NCBI RefSeq assembly: GCF_029872055.1 | Contig: NZ_JARXNQ010000003.1 | Span: 124,001-188,000 of the forward strand | Length of the DNA: 64,000 nt | Source of the DNA: Sulfurimonas sp. C5 | Lineage (GTDB): Bacteria; Campylobacterota; Campylobacteria; Campylobacterales; Sulfurimonadaceae | Direction: 5' to 3' | Translations under genes and position numbers: made by a program | Shown: positions 1 to 9,055 of the stretch, in pieces | Layout of the letters: each line of letters opens with the position of its first letter | Position numbering within the stretch: the stretch's first letter is position 1 | The notes under the pieces: generated by a model | What the model was told of the DNA's origin: nothing | The model's database searches: none | The model's input: the letters and a program-made list of their open reading frames with translations, nothing else

Positions 1-949
1 CACCGCCTACCGTTCCTAACATATCTTGTAAATCTGAACGTAGGTTTCTAATTAAACTCTCTCCTGAGAATATCCCTCTTGTTTCAGAGTCAGTAGAACT
101 TTTTGTCAAACTTGTAAGCTCGTCAATTGCAGTATTGTATTTTTCAACAAAACTATCAATTCTTGAAAGAATTTCATCACGATTTTGTTGTACAGATACA
201 GTTGATAAACCTGTTGACTGCAGTGTAATATCATATCCAGTAACAATATCCGTAATATTGTTACTAGTTCTTGTCATTGCTAAACCATTAAATTCAAAGT
301 TTGCATCAACTGCTGTTTGTACAACGCTTGAACCTGTTGTAAGTTGTGTACCCGATAATAACCCACTTGTATCAGTTAGTGTAATATCTTGTGTAGTACC
401 AGTGTCTACAGAACTCATAAATAGTCTGAAGTCACCTGTTGCCACCTGAACAATTGTCGCATCAATCTTTGTCCCTGCAACTGTATTAATCTGATTTTTC
501 AAATCATCCAAAGTAGTCGTCGCATCGTAGTTGATTGTAAAATCTTGCCCGTCAATATTAAGGTTTAAACTACCTGCACCTGTCGCAACCGTATCTGTCG
601 TTGCCGCAAAACTACCCGATTGTTCGATCTGTTTTGTAGCAAGGTTGATTACATTCAATGAAAAATCTTGAATGTCACTATTTGCTGCAGCCGTTACTGC
701 AACCGATGTTCCCGTTACTGTGGCAGATCTTTCATCATAAAGAGTATTTGTCGCAAGTTCATTCATAGCATCATACACGTTCTTCATATTAGCCATTAAA
801 ACATCTAACGCACTTTGTTTGTCTTTTTCTAATGCGAGGCTTAAATCTATCGGTGTAACCCACTGTGATTCATCAGCTTTTCTTAACTGATCAAGTACAT
901 CTTGTGTTAATACACCAGCTCCTGCACCAAGTGAAGATATAGTTGCCAT
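1..949 (-). CDS. fliD: Flagellar filament cap protein FliD (partial, C-terminus off window)
   Basis: Reading the minus strand from the ATG at 949 gives an open frame to the window edge, about 316 residues, so the C-terminus is missing. It begins MATISSLGAGAG and has the FliD N-terminal domain layout: a short N-terminal segment, a coiled-coil stretch around residues 40-65, then a long Thr/Ser/Asp-rich region with the flagellin-hook IN-type motif (about residues 110-200). FliD caps the growing filament and helps flagellin subunits fold in place. A ribosome site (AAGGAG) lies just before the ATG and a sigma-28-type promoter lies 30-55 bases upstream. Flagellin and its glycosylation genes follow on the other side. 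Identification rests on the N-terminal sequence and context; only the end is unseen. Confidence 0.88.
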   Translation of the reverse strand, partial: MATISSLGAGAGVLTQDVLDQLRKADESQWVTPIDLSLALEKDKQSALDVLMANMKNVYDAMNELATNTLYDERSATVTGTSVAVTAAANSDIQDFSLNVINLATKQIEQSGSFAATTDTVATGAGSLNLNIDGQDFTINYDATTTLDDLKNQINTVAGTKIDATIVQVATGDFRLFMSSVDTGTTQDITLTDTSGLLSGTQLTTGSSVVQTAVDANFEFNGLAMTRTSNNITDIVTGYDITLQSTGLSTVSVQQNRDEILSRIDSFVEKYNTAIDELTSLTKSSTDSETRGIFSGESLIRNLRSDLQDMLGTVGG

Positions 950-977
950 AATAAACTCCTTTTTATATATAAGAACT

Positions 978-1004
978 ATATCGGCAAGTTGTAAATAATC
1001 TGTA
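978..1004 (-). promoter_or_regulatory. Sigma-28 (FliA) promoter of fliD
   Basis: On the minus strand the sequence reads TACAGATT, 11 bases, GCCGATAT. The known FliA consensus is TAAAGTTT-N11-GCCGATAA, so spacing is exact and 12 of 16 or more positions agree. It sits about 30 bases before the fliD start, as expected for a late filament gene. Confidence 0.8.
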
Positions 1005-1014
1005 ACTTTTTTTG

Positions 1015-1030
1015 TGGAATTAATATTGCT
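1015..1030 (+). promoter_or_regulatory. Possible sigma-54 promoter of the legF-maf operon
   Basis: The sequence TGGAATTAATATTGCT has the invariant GG and GC of a -24/-12 promoter with exactly 10 bases between them, and matches the TGG...TTGCT ends of the sigma-54 consensus. It lies about 30 bases before the first ORF of the glycosylation operon. Sigma-54 drives middle flagellar genes in this phylum. The middle of the -24 element is poor (AAT for CAC), so the call is moderate. Confidence 0.45.
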
Positions 1031-1060
1031 ATTTACACAGAACATAGCTGGAGTTATTGA

Positions 1061-1354
1061 ATGGATAAAATTTTAACGTTAAATGGAATTATAGAGACTG
1101 ATGGAAGCCGTATCACTGCTATAGAAGAGAAACCTATCCATAAATTTTTTGTCAATGCAGGTATTTATGTACTCTCTCCCCAAGTTTTTGAATACATTCC
1201 AAAGGATCAGTTTTATGATATGCCTACACTTTTCGAAGAGCTTATTAAAGATGATCTAAAAACCATTTCTTTTCCAATTCATGAATATTGGCTAGATATC
1301 GGTCGTATGAGTGATTTCGAACAGGCACAAACTGAATATGGCGAGATATTTTAA
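1061..1354 (+). pseudogene. Truncated nucleotidyltransferase, C-terminal remnant (PtmE/RfbF-like)
   Basis: The 97-residue frame matches only the C-terminal third of sugar-1-phosphate nucleotidyltransferases: ITAIEEKP, then FVNAGIYVLSP, YDMPTLFEELI and YWLDIGRMSDFEQAQ, the typical end of the family. The GxG-type nucleotide-binding N-terminus and any CBS pair (as in Campylobacter PtmE, about 340 residues) are absent, and nothing resembling them is found upstream, where the fliD promoter region begins. The stop overlaps the legF start (TAATG), so translational coupling is kept. I read it as a relic left by a deletion that removed the upstream part of a legionaminate locus. It could still be translated but cannot be catalytic alone. 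Confidence 0.75.
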
Positions 1355-2061
1355 TGCTTGAAGGCAAAACTTTTTTAGCAATTATCCCGGCTAGAGGGGG
1401 TAGCAAAAGGCTTCCGAGAAAAAATATTTTAGACTTATCAGGTAAACCACTTATTGCTTGGAGCATTGAAGCAGCTCTTGAGAGTAAATATATTGACAAA
1501 GTTATAGTAAGCAGTGATGATGATGAAATCCTAGACGTTTCACACAGTTATGGTGTAGAATGTATTAAAAGACCAGATAATTTAGCAAGTGATACTGCTA
1601 CAACATTTGATGCACTGAAGCACACTATTGAAAGTGTATCCAAATACGACTATATAGTATTGCTGCAACCAACTTCTCCCCTAAGAACTGCTAAACATAT
1701 AGATGAAGCAATAGAATTGCTCAACGCAAAAAATGCAGATGCTGTTATTAGCGTATGTGAAATGGAGCATAGTCCTCTTTGGTCTAATACTCTCCCGGAA
1801 GATAAAACTATGGAGCAATTTTTACAGAGTGATCTTTTAAATAAAAGAAGTCAGGATTTACCGACATACTATAGACTTAATGGAGCAATATATATAGCTA
1901 CAACTGACAAACTTCTTGAAGCCAAAAGTTTCTTTTTACAAAACAACATTTTTGCATACGTCATGGATCAAGAATCTTCTGTAGATATAGATACGCTACT
2001 AGATTTTAAGTTTGCACAGATTCTTATTGAAAATAATTCATCAGAACCACTAAAGGACTAA
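1354..2061 (+). CDS. legF: CMP-legionaminate / CMP-sialate synthetase-type cytidylyltransferase
   Basis: This 235-residue protein activates a nine-carbon nonulosonic acid with CTP. The family signature IPARGGSKRLPRKN is at residues 11-24, followed by the QPTSPLR motif near residue 105 and RLNGAIYIA near 175. The form of these motifs is closer to the legionaminate enzyme (LegF/PtmB/NeuA group) than to PseF, but pseudaminate or sialate cannot be ruled out. It is cytoplasmic and provides the donor for the Maf transferases that follow 2 bases downstream. The ATG overlaps the stop of the truncated nucleotidyltransferase. The other biosynthetic genes are not in the window. Confidence 0.82.
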   Translation: MLEGKTFLAIIPARGGSKRLPRKNILDLSGKPLIAWSIEAALESKYIDKVIVSSDDDEILDVSHSYGVECIKRPDNLASDTATTFDALKHTIESVSKYDYIVLLQPTSPLRTAKHIDEAIELLNAKNADAVISVCEMEHSPLWSNTLPEDKTMEQFLQSDLLNKRSQDLPTYYRLNGAIYIATTDKLLEAKSFFLQNNIFAYVMDQESSVDIDTLLDFKFAQILIENNSSEPLKD

Positions 2062-2063
2062 AT

Positions 2064-3974
2064 ATGACTGACATTAATGAAATTATAGTCCAAAACTTCC
2101 AAAAAAATGTCCAATACCTGCAGATCAACCATCGTGCGATTTACGAAAAACTTCTAGCTTACGAGCATTATGTAAGTCAAAACAATATCGCTGAAAATTT
2201 TACATTAAGTTATGAAAACGGTGGTTTTGATATTCTCAACTTACACTCCAATAATTACCTCTATCAACAACAAAGTCAACAGCTCATTCAAATCATGCAG
2301 GAAAGTGTCAATTTTCAAAAAAATGAAAATGTGTTTGAAACCTTTAAAGTTCTGCCAAAAACACCAGAGACGAAAGGATACGATTTTGTTTTTGATCTGT
2401 TTGAAAAAACAAAAAATCAAGAGCTTGAAAAAATATATAAATTTATCTTTTTCGGCACTGGTTTACACATTAATCCAATCGCTGAGAAAATAAATGCTGA
2501 ATTTTACCTCATCATTGAAGACAACATTGAACTCTTTCGTCTCTCTTTGTTTACAACAAAATATTTTGAACTAGCAGATAAAGCAAAACTTTTATTTGCT
2601 ATTGCTTCAGACAAAAGTGAGTTTGAAATCATCACAAAAAAATTTTTAGATGAAGCTTTCTATTACAATCAGTATATAAAATTTTTCGAATCTATTTTTC
2701 ATTCTGATGATAAAGTTAAGCAGTTTCATACAACTGTTGTAACTCAATCACATCTAAATTTCTTTTACTCTTCGATCTTAAAACAGTATACGCAGCCGCT
2801 TCAGTACCTGCAAAAAAACTATAATTTTATAAACTTAACAGCGCAACAACTTAATGAGTATTTTCAAAACAAAAGTGTGTTCTTAATCGCTCCTGGTCCA
2901 TCCTTAGATAAAAACATTGAGTTTATAAAAGAGTATCAAGACCAGTACATCATTGTAGCCCTTTCGGCAACACTAAGAACTTTAGAAACAGCAAATATCA
3001 AACCTGACATCATCACCCATTTTGACGGTTTTGAACGTAGTGCCGTTCATTTTGAAAAACTTGAGAACAAAGCATTCATCCAAGATTCTATACTACTCTT
3101 TAGTGCTAAAACACCACAAAAAATTGTCTCTATGTTTCACAAAGAGAAGCTCTTTTTCTTTGAAAGCGGTACCAATTACAAGCAAGGTTTTGGAGAGTTA
3201 AGTGCTTTTTGTGCAGGTTCATCAACTTACCTTATTTTAGTTGCTCTTGGATTTAAAGAAATTTTTCTTATCGGACTTGATCTAGCACTTGAACAAACAA
3301 CATTAAAAACTCATAGTGATGCTTATACTTATACACTTGATGCACAACAAAAAGATGATACTCTCAGTTTTCGTGATTCCATTATAGAATTAGAAGGAAA
3401 TCTGCGACCACTCGTCAAATCAACTCCTAATTTTTCTCTTTCTGTTAATGCTATGAATGAAATTTCCTTGGGACTCAAACAGCCGTATCAAAATATTTAT
3501 AACTTCAATGACGGTGCAAAACTACAAAACACTATAGCGGTTTCTTCCGGATCTTTAGAGCTGCAAAAGCACTCGAAAAAGTCACTCGAAGAGCTACAAA
3601 AGCTTTTTATCCGAAACAGTGCCCAATCTTTGACTCAAAAGGAACAAAAGTTCCTTTCTACAATTGCAGAAAAAACTCAAGAAAAAATCGAAATACTAAA
3701 ACTGTTTTCATCTGAACATTATGCTACTAAAGAACTATTTCTCAGTGCCCTTATACAACTTAAGAACGATCTTTGCTTGTGTGATGAAAAAGAGTGTGAA
3801 GTGCTTTCAATATTACTTGAACACTATCTCAAATTTGTATATGGATTTATCTTTGATGCATGCAATACACAAGAGTTCAATCCAAATATAGATGAGATAC
3901 AGCTACACTTAACAAACAATCTTTTAGAGATTTTAGAAGAGTTTATACAACATTTTAAAGAGAGCTGGATTTGA
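2064..3974 (+). CDS. Maf-family flagellin glycosyltransferase, paralog 1
   Basis: A 636-residue motility accessory factor (DUF115 / MAF_flag10). Such proteins transfer pseudaminic or legionaminic acid to Ser/Thr of flagellin before export. Seen here: an N-terminal domain starting MTDINEIIVQNFQKN, the IFFGTGLHI and LIIEDNIELFRLSLF segments near residues 128-170, the APGPSLDKNIEFI glycine-proline-serine loop near 277, DIITHFDGFE near 315, and an IGLDLALE segment near 410. The helical C-terminus (about 490-636) is variable. Compared with the next two copies, the His-rich THxxxHIH-like motif after IGLDLA is degraded here (THSDAYTY). It is the first of three tandem copies, each overlapping the next by 4 bases. 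Confidence 0.85.
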   Translation: MTDINEIIVQNFQKNVQYLQINHRAIYEKLLAYEHYVSQNNIAENFTLSYENGGFDILNLHSNNYLYQQQSQQLIQIMQESVNFQKNENVFETFKVLPKTPETKGYDFVFDLFEKTKNQELEKIYKFIFFGTGLHINPIAEKINAEFYLIIEDNIELFRLSLFTTKYFELADKAKLLFAIASDKSEFEIITKKFLDEAFYYNQYIKFFESIFHSDDKVKQFHTTVVTQSHLNFFYSSILKQYTQPLQYLQKNYNFINLTAQQLNEYFQNKSVFLIAPGPSLDKNIEFIKEYQDQYIIVALSATLRTLETANIKPDIITHFDGFERSAVHFEKLENKAFIQDSILLFSAKTPQKIVSMFHKEKLFFFESGTNYKQGFGELSAFCAGSSTYLILVALGFKEIFLIGLDLALEQTTLKTHSDAYTYTLDAQQKDDTLSFRDSIIELEGNLRPLVKSTPNFSLSVNAMNEISLGLKQPYQNIYNFNDGAKLQNTIAVSSGSLELQKHSKKSLEELQKLFIRNSAQSLTQKEQKFLSTIAEKTQEKIEILKLFSSEHYATKELFLSALIQLKNDLCLCDEKECEVLSILLEHYLKFVYGFIFDACNTQEFNPNIDEIQLHLTNNLLEILEEFIQHFKESWI

Positions 3975-5965
3975 CAGATATTAATGCAAAAGTAGCACAA
4001 AACTTTCATGAAAATATAGAATATTTACAACAACATCATCCAAAAGTATTTGAAAAGCTTTCTGCATTTGACATTGCTGTTGAAAACGGCCATTATAAAG
4101 AAAAATATGAGCTTATTTTTGAAAACGATAATTTTGATGTATTGGAGCATGCAACCCAAAAATTTCTTTATGACAAACAAACTTCTTACCATACTGAAAA
4201 ATCTTTGCATAGTGTAGATTACAGTACTGAAAACAACTGTTTTGAGGCTTTTATCAGACAAGACTACACGGAAGATGAGATTAAAGATTTTAAACAACTC
4301 CAAACAAAAGATCCTCTAGAGTCACATCTGCCTTACATTGCAGATATTATTCACATAACCAACCAAAGAGAAAAAAAACTTTTAAACACAATAGATAAAT
4401 ATATTTTCTTCGGTGTCGGACTCGGTTTACATATTGAAGCAATTGCAGAACATATACAAGCAAAAATGTATCTTATAGTTGAAGATGATTTAGAACTCTT
4501 TAGATTATCTCTTTTTTGCATCAATTATAAAAATTTAGCAAAAACAGCAAAGCTTTTTTTTGCTATTTTTGAAGATGATTCGGAATTTGCCCATATTTGT
4601 GAAAACTTTTTAAAAGAGTCTTATTACTTTAACCACTATATAAAATATTTTCAATTACTCAGTCATTCAGAAGTAAAAGCAAATCATTTTTATTTGGCAC
4701 TTTCAAGTCAAGCTGAACTGAAATTTTTATTTCACAACTATCTTCGTACCCTATCTATACCGTTAGAAACATTTTCTCAAGGATATTCGATTATTGAAAA
4801 AAATCTCAATTTCAATACTGAGTATTTTCAAAACAAACCCTTCTTATTCATTGCCAGTGGACCATCACTGCAAAAAAATATAGATGCACTCTTACAAAAT
4901 AAAGACAAGTTCATCATAGTTGCTGTTTCTTCCTCTTTGAACTTCCTTGAGAAGTATCAAATTCAGCCGCACATTGTTTTACATCTTGATCCATTTGAGA
5001 TTAGTGCCACTCCATTTGAAAGATTAGACTCTCTCTCTTTTTTAGATAATTCACTTATTTTTCTATCTGCTCATGCATCAAGAAAAGTATACTCGTTATT
5101 AAACAAAGAAAATATTTATGTTTTTGAAGCAGGTTCTGCATATAAAACAGATGCTTTAAATGTTTCATCTTCCTGCGTCGGTTCCTTAGGATATCTTTTA
5201 CTTACTGTTCTTAAAGTACAAAAACTCTATTTTTTAGGACTTGATTTGGCAGTAGATAACGAAACGGGTTCTAGTCATATCAATACACATATTCATGAAA
5301 AAACTTTAGAATTAAAAGACTCTTTTCAAAATGACACAAATGAGACACTCTCGTATTATGATGACCTCGTCCAGATAAAAGGGAATCAGAGAGAAAAAGT
5401 TTTTACGACACCGCACTTCTTTACTTCCGTCAATCTAATAAATAATTATTTTGCGACTATTGTAAAACCATCTCAACAGTTTTATAATCTTAGTGATGGT
5501 GCTTATTTCCAAAAAACACAAGCTTTGACGTTTAAAGAGTTAAAAGATCTTCCTGATTTACCGGAGTCAATAGAGAGAGAGCTTAAAACACTTCTTGAAG
5601 CACACACACTCCATTCACTCAATGAAAATGAACTAAAATCCCTTAAAAGAAAACTAAAATTTTGTAAAAAGCTTCAATCACAATTACAAAATATTAAACC
5701 GAATAATACAACACCGCTCTCCTATGTTAAAACAATACAACAGTTAATCACTGGGGATGAAAATCTCTATAAATATGAATTAGCTCGTGTATTAGATAGT
5801 TATTTATACTATATCCTTAACTTTATCTATGACTATCTAAACAATCCAAAAATACCCCAGGAAGATTTTCAGCATATAGATCAACTTTTTAAACAACATC
5901 TTGTTGAACTGATATCTGTTTATCAGAATTATTTACACAAAGCTCTCGAAGGAAACAATCAATGA
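3971..5965 (+). CDS. Maf-family flagellin glycosyltransferase, paralog 2
   Basis: A 664-residue copy with the same architecture: IFFGVGLGLHI and LIVEDDLELFRLSLF (about 140-180), ASGPSLQKNIDALL near 295, HLDPFEISA near 335, and LGLDLAVD followed by a His-rich SSHINTHIHEKT stretch near 420-440. The start is a TTG that overlaps the stop of paralog 1; it is chosen because TTG-ACA-GAT gives MTDINAKVAQNF, matching the start of paralog 1, and no in-frame ATG fits. Membership of the operon implies coupled translation. The three Mafs are clearly diverged, suggesting different sites or sugars rather than recent duplication. Confidence 0.85.
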   Translation: MTDINAKVAQNFHENIEYLQQHHPKVFEKLSAFDIAVENGHYKEKYELIFENDNFDVLEHATQKFLYDKQTSYHTEKSLHSVDYSTENNCFEAFIRQDYTEDEIKDFKQLQTKDPLESHLPYIADIIHITNQREKKLLNTIDKYIFFGVGLGLHIEAIAEHIQAKMYLIVEDDLELFRLSLFCINYKNLAKTAKLFFAIFEDDSEFAHICENFLKESYYFNHYIKYFQLLSHSEVKANHFYLALSSQAELKFLFHNYLRTLSIPLETFSQGYSIIEKNLNFNTEYFQNKPFLFIASGPSLQKNIDALLQNKDKFIIVAVSSSLNFLEKYQIQPHIVLHLDPFEISATPFERLDSLSFLDNSLIFLSAHASRKVYSLLNKENIYVFEAGSAYKTDALNVSSSCVGSLGYLLLTVLKVQKLYFLGLDLAVDNETGSSHINTHIHEKTLELKDSFQNDTNETLSYYDDLVQIKGNQREKVFTTPHFFTSVNLINNYFATIVKPSQQFYNLSDGAYFQKTQALTFKELKDLPDLPESIERELKTLLEAHTLHSLNENELKSLKRKLKFCKKLQSQLQNIKPNNTTPLSYVKTIQQLITGDENLYKYELARVLDSYLYYILNFIYDYLNNPKIPQEDFQHIDQLFKQHLVELISVYQNYLHKALEGNNQ

Positions 5966-7947
5966 ATGATATAGAAAATAAAGCTTTAGAACGTTACACA
6001 AAAAACAGTGAATTTTTAGCTCAAAACCATCCTGACGTATTTAATAAGATCAAAATACTTGAGGATGGAATCAATCATGGTCTTTATCAAGAGAAGTACG
6101 CCTTAGAATATCAAAATAAATATTTTGATGTTGTAGATTTAAAAAGCGGTCAATTTTTATATAATACCAATAGCATCCAAGTGTCTGATCAGTTAACTTC
6201 TCTTGTTAATTTCGATAAAAATTCTTATCTCTTTGAAGGTTTTGGTCTTTATTATAATTATGAACAAGGAAAAGATTCTTTTTTAGATACTGCCAAAGGA
6301 GCAGAAGGAATTTATCCCCTAATGACATACTATATCGATAACTTGCCTAAAAATGCGACTATGAATGAGATCGAAAAATTCATTTTTATTGGTGTCGGTT
6401 TAGGGCTCCATATTCTGCAAGTTGATAAAAAAATTCATGCTGAAGAGTATTTCATTATTGAAGATGATTTAGAGCTGTTTCGTCTTTCGCTTTTTACAAC
6501 TCCGTATTATAAAATAAAAGGGAAACTCTCTTTTTCTATACAAGAAAAAGAGGAGCAGTTTACACGAAAATTTCAACTTTTTTTACAACTGAGCTTTTTC
6601 AGAAACAAATTTTTGAAATACTCTTATTTTCCTGCACATTCTAAAGAAAAATTTGATTTTATCAAACACTCTTTAGCATCTCAAGCCTTTTCAGTCTTCC
6701 CATATAAGACAAGACTTATGAAATATTTAAGACCGCTTGAATACATTAAAAATAACTATAAATTTATCAATTTATCAAAGCAATTCAAAAAATCTTCTTT
6801 AAGTGAAAAACCCTGTATAGTTCTCGGTGCTGGACCATCTTTTGAAAAACATATAGACTGGCTGAAAGAAAATCAAGATAGTTTTATCATTATAGCTGTC
6901 TCGGCCGTACTTAAAAAACTACATGAATATAATATAAAACCTGACATTGTGACACATTTGGACGGCTTCGCAATTTCTGCAAAACACTTTGAAGGTTTTG
7001 AAACGAAAAACTTTTTAAATAACAGTATTTTACTCGCCGGCAGTTTTGTACAACAAAATATTATTGACCACTTTGTCAAAACAAATGTGTATATCTATGA
7101 AGAAAATCAAACAAATTACCATAAAGGTTTTGATTCTATCAACGGTTCGTGTGTCGGTTCAACATCAGTGGTTCATTCTGCATTATTGAATTTTGACAAA
7201 ATATACCTTTTAGGTGTTGACCTAGCAATTACAAAAGATGGACAAACTCATGTTTCATCTCATATTCATAGTAAAACTGTAGATCTTAATAAGATTAAAG
7301 AATCTCAGACGAATATCTCTCTCGCAGGCTCATTTTTTAATGTTCCAGGAAATTTAGAGAAAACTGTTTATACTAATCCTACGTTTTACGGTTCTATTTT
7401 AAATCTCAACAATATCATTCCACATGTTAAAAATGAAACTCAAACAATCTATAACTTAAGTGAAGGTGCATACTTTAGTGGTACAGAACCTTTCAAAAAT
7501 TTCGAACAACTAAGCGATAGTTTGGGATCTTATGATAAAAAAGAGATACATGCTGAAATAATGGACCTATTTCAATCTTACTCAAATGACAACTTATCAT
7601 CAGATGAGCTCAAGGAAATTGCGAAAAAACTAGAGTTTGTTACTTCTGTCAAACATATCATTACAACTTTTCAAGAAAAGAAATTTTTACATGCAAATCA
7701 CTACCTGCATGCATTAATATCTCTGATGTTGGATATTCTTCAACCGCCAACTATCACAACTGCAAACCTAATCGATATTTATGACCAGTTCTTTAGTTAT
7801 TCCATGCCTTTAATCTTTGATCTTTTTAATACCAAAGAGTTAAAAGAACAAAATAAACATATAGAGAATATTAATAAACTTATTATTGACGAAATGATGG
7901 AAGTTGTAACTATTTATGAAGAAAAAATAACGGAGTTTTTAAACTAA
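5962..7947 (+). CDS. Maf-family flagellin glycosyltransferase, paralog 3
   Basis: A 661-residue third Maf copy: IFIGVGLGLHI and FIIEDDLELFRLSLF (about 140-180), GAGPSFEKHIDWL near 290, HLDGFAISAKHFE near 335, and LGVDLAI with THVSSHIHSKT near 420-435. The ATG overlaps the stop of paralog 2 (ATGA). It is the last gene of the operon and converges on the flagellin gene, with a strong hairpin between them. Flagellin is the expected acceptor, by family knowledge; which copy acts on which site cannot be read from sequence. Confidence 0.85.
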   Translation: MNDIENKALERYTKNSEFLAQNHPDVFNKIKILEDGINHGLYQEKYALEYQNKYFDVVDLKSGQFLYNTNSIQVSDQLTSLVNFDKNSYLFEGFGLYYNYEQGKDSFLDTAKGAEGIYPLMTYYIDNLPKNATMNEIEKFIFIGVGLGLHILQVDKKIHAEEYFIIEDDLELFRLSLFTTPYYKIKGKLSFSIQEKEEQFTRKFQLFLQLSFFRNKFLKYSYFPAHSKEKFDFIKHSLASQAFSVFPYKTRLMKYLRPLEYIKNNYKFINLSKQFKKSSLSEKPCIVLGAGPSFEKHIDWLKENQDSFIIIAVSAVLKKLHEYNIKPDIVTHLDGFAISAKHFEGFETKNFLNNSILLAGSFVQQNIIDHFVKTNVYIYEENQTNYHKGFDSINGSCVGSTSVVHSALLNFDKIYLLGVDLAITKDGQTHVSSHIHSKTVDLNKIKESQTNISLAGSFFNVPGNLEKTVYTNPTFYGSILNLNNIIPHVKNETQTIYNLSEGAYFSGTEPFKNFEQLSDSLGSYDKKEIHAEIMDLFQSYSNDNLSSDELKEIAKKLEFVTSVKHIITTFQEKKFLHANHYLHALISLMLDILQPPTITTANLIDIYDQFFSYSMPLIFDLFNTKELKEQNKHIENINKLIIDEMMEVVTIYEEKITEFLN

Positions 7948-7976
7948 GGAAAGTTGGACTTGTTTTAAATTAATAG

Positions 7977-8000
7977 CTAAGGCCACCGAAGTAGCCTTAG
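7977..8000 (-). terminator. Hairpin terminator between flagellin and the maf operon
   Basis: On the minus strand CTAAGGCTAC and GTGGCCTTAG form a 10-bp stem closed by a TTCG tetraloop, just past the flagellin stop. The following bases are AT-rich but lack a pure T run. Since the genes converge, it may serve both strands. Confidence 0.75.
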
Positions 8001-8015
8001 TAGATACGGTTAAGA

Positions 8016-8852
8016 CTATTGTAATAATCTTAATACGTTTTGTTGAACAGCATTAGCTTGACTCATAGCATAAGAACCAGATTGAGCTAAAATGTTTCTT
8101 TTGTTGAAGTTTGCAGATTCAGCAGCAAAGTCAACGTCACGAATTTGAGATTCAGCAGCAGTAACATTTACTTGAGTAACTGAAATATTTCTAACAGTTG
8201 ATTCAAGTTTATTTTGCGCAGCACCTAAAGTCGCTCTTTTACCGTTGATTGTATCAAGTGCAGCATCCATTTGTGAAATAGCTGCTTCTGCTTTACTACG
8301 GTTACTTACAACAACACCAGCAAGTGCAGTTCCTACGATTGCAGATACAGTATTTGTACCGATCGCAACATTTTGTGTTTCGTTAGCATATGCACCAACG
8401 TGGAATGTAAATGTACCTGTAGCACCACCTGTAGCATCTAAAAGAGAAACACCATTAAATTTAGTAGTAGTAGCGATATCACTAGCTTCTTGTAAAAGTG
8501 CAGTAACCTCTTTTTGAATGTGACCACGAGATGTAGAATCTTGTGTATCATTCGCCGCTTGAGCAGCAAGAACACGAACTCTTTTTAAAATGTTTGTATA
8601 CTCTTCAAGTGCACCATCAGCAGTTTGGATAAGACCAATACCGTCATTTGCATTAGCGATAGCTTGACCAAGACCTTGAGACTGAGCAGAAAGTTTGTCA
8701 GCGATTGCAAGACCAGCAGAGTCATCAGCAGCTTTGTTGATTCTTAAACCTGAAGAAAGTGATTGTAAACTTTTATCAAGTTGAACATTGTTCATTGTTG
8801 CATTTCTGTGTGCGTTCATCGCACCTACGTTAGTATTAATTCTGAAACCCAT
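8016..8852 (-). CDS. fla: Flagellin (short form)
   Basis: The 278-residue filament subunit starts MGFRINTNVGAMNAHRN. I chose the ATG at 8852, not an upstream one at 8891, because every flagellin starts like this and an AAAGGA ribosome site precedes it. The conserved N-terminal D0/D1 half (residues 1-140) and C-terminal half ending NVLRLLQ (about 190-278) are present; the middle is only some 50 residues, rich in Thr, Gly and Ala, so the outer D2/D3 domains are missing. The LKRVRVLAAQ stretch (89-98) keeps the Arg and Leu of the enterobacterial TLR5-recognised segment, unlike Campylobacter and Helicobacter flagellins. It has its own sigma-28 promoter and is probably the substrate of the adjacent Mafs. 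Confidence 0.95.
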   Translation of the reverse strand: MGFRINTNVGAMNAHRNATMNNVQLDKSLQSLSSGLRINKAADDSAGLAIADKLSAQSQGLGQAIANANDGIGLIQTADGALEEYTNILKRVRVLAAQAANDTQDSTSRGHIQKEVTALLQEASDIATTTKFNGVSLLDATGGATGTFTFHVGAYANETQNVAIGTNTVSAIVGTALAGVVVSNRSKAEAAISQMDAALDTINGKRATLGAAQNKLESTVRNISVTQVNVTAAESQIRDVDFAAESANFNKRNILAQSGSYAMSQANAVQQNVLRLLQ

Positions 8853-8932
8853 AATAAATCCTTTTAGGGAAGAGCCTTTCGCTCTCGTCAATTTAATTTT
8901 ATCTTCAGGCTTCCTTGCCCTAGATGTAAACT

Positions 8933-8959
8933 AAATCGACACTAAAAAAAATAACTTTA
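8933..8959 (-). promoter_or_regulatory. Sigma-28 (FliA) promoter of flagellin
   Basis: The minus strand reads TAAAGTTA, 11 bases, GTCGATTT. This is a near-perfect FliA promoter (consensus TAAAGTTT-N11-GCCGATAA), ending about 80 bases before the flagellin ATG. The leader between is long enough for post-transcriptional control. Confidence 0.88.
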
Positions 8960-9055
8960 GAAAAATTTACATTTTTTTTCAATTTTTTTATATTTAAAGT
9001 TTTTGTGCTAAACTTTCGCACTTGAAACACTATACTATATTATATAGGATTATAT

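Noticed and set aside
135-449. Plus-strand 104-residue ORF
   Set aside because: It lies antisense to fliD, with low-complexity Val/Ser/Thr translation from the Thr-rich region.
8853-8891. N-terminal extension of flagellin (start at 8891)
   Set aside because: The extra 13 residues are not found in any flagellin, and the ATG at 8852 has its own ribosome site.
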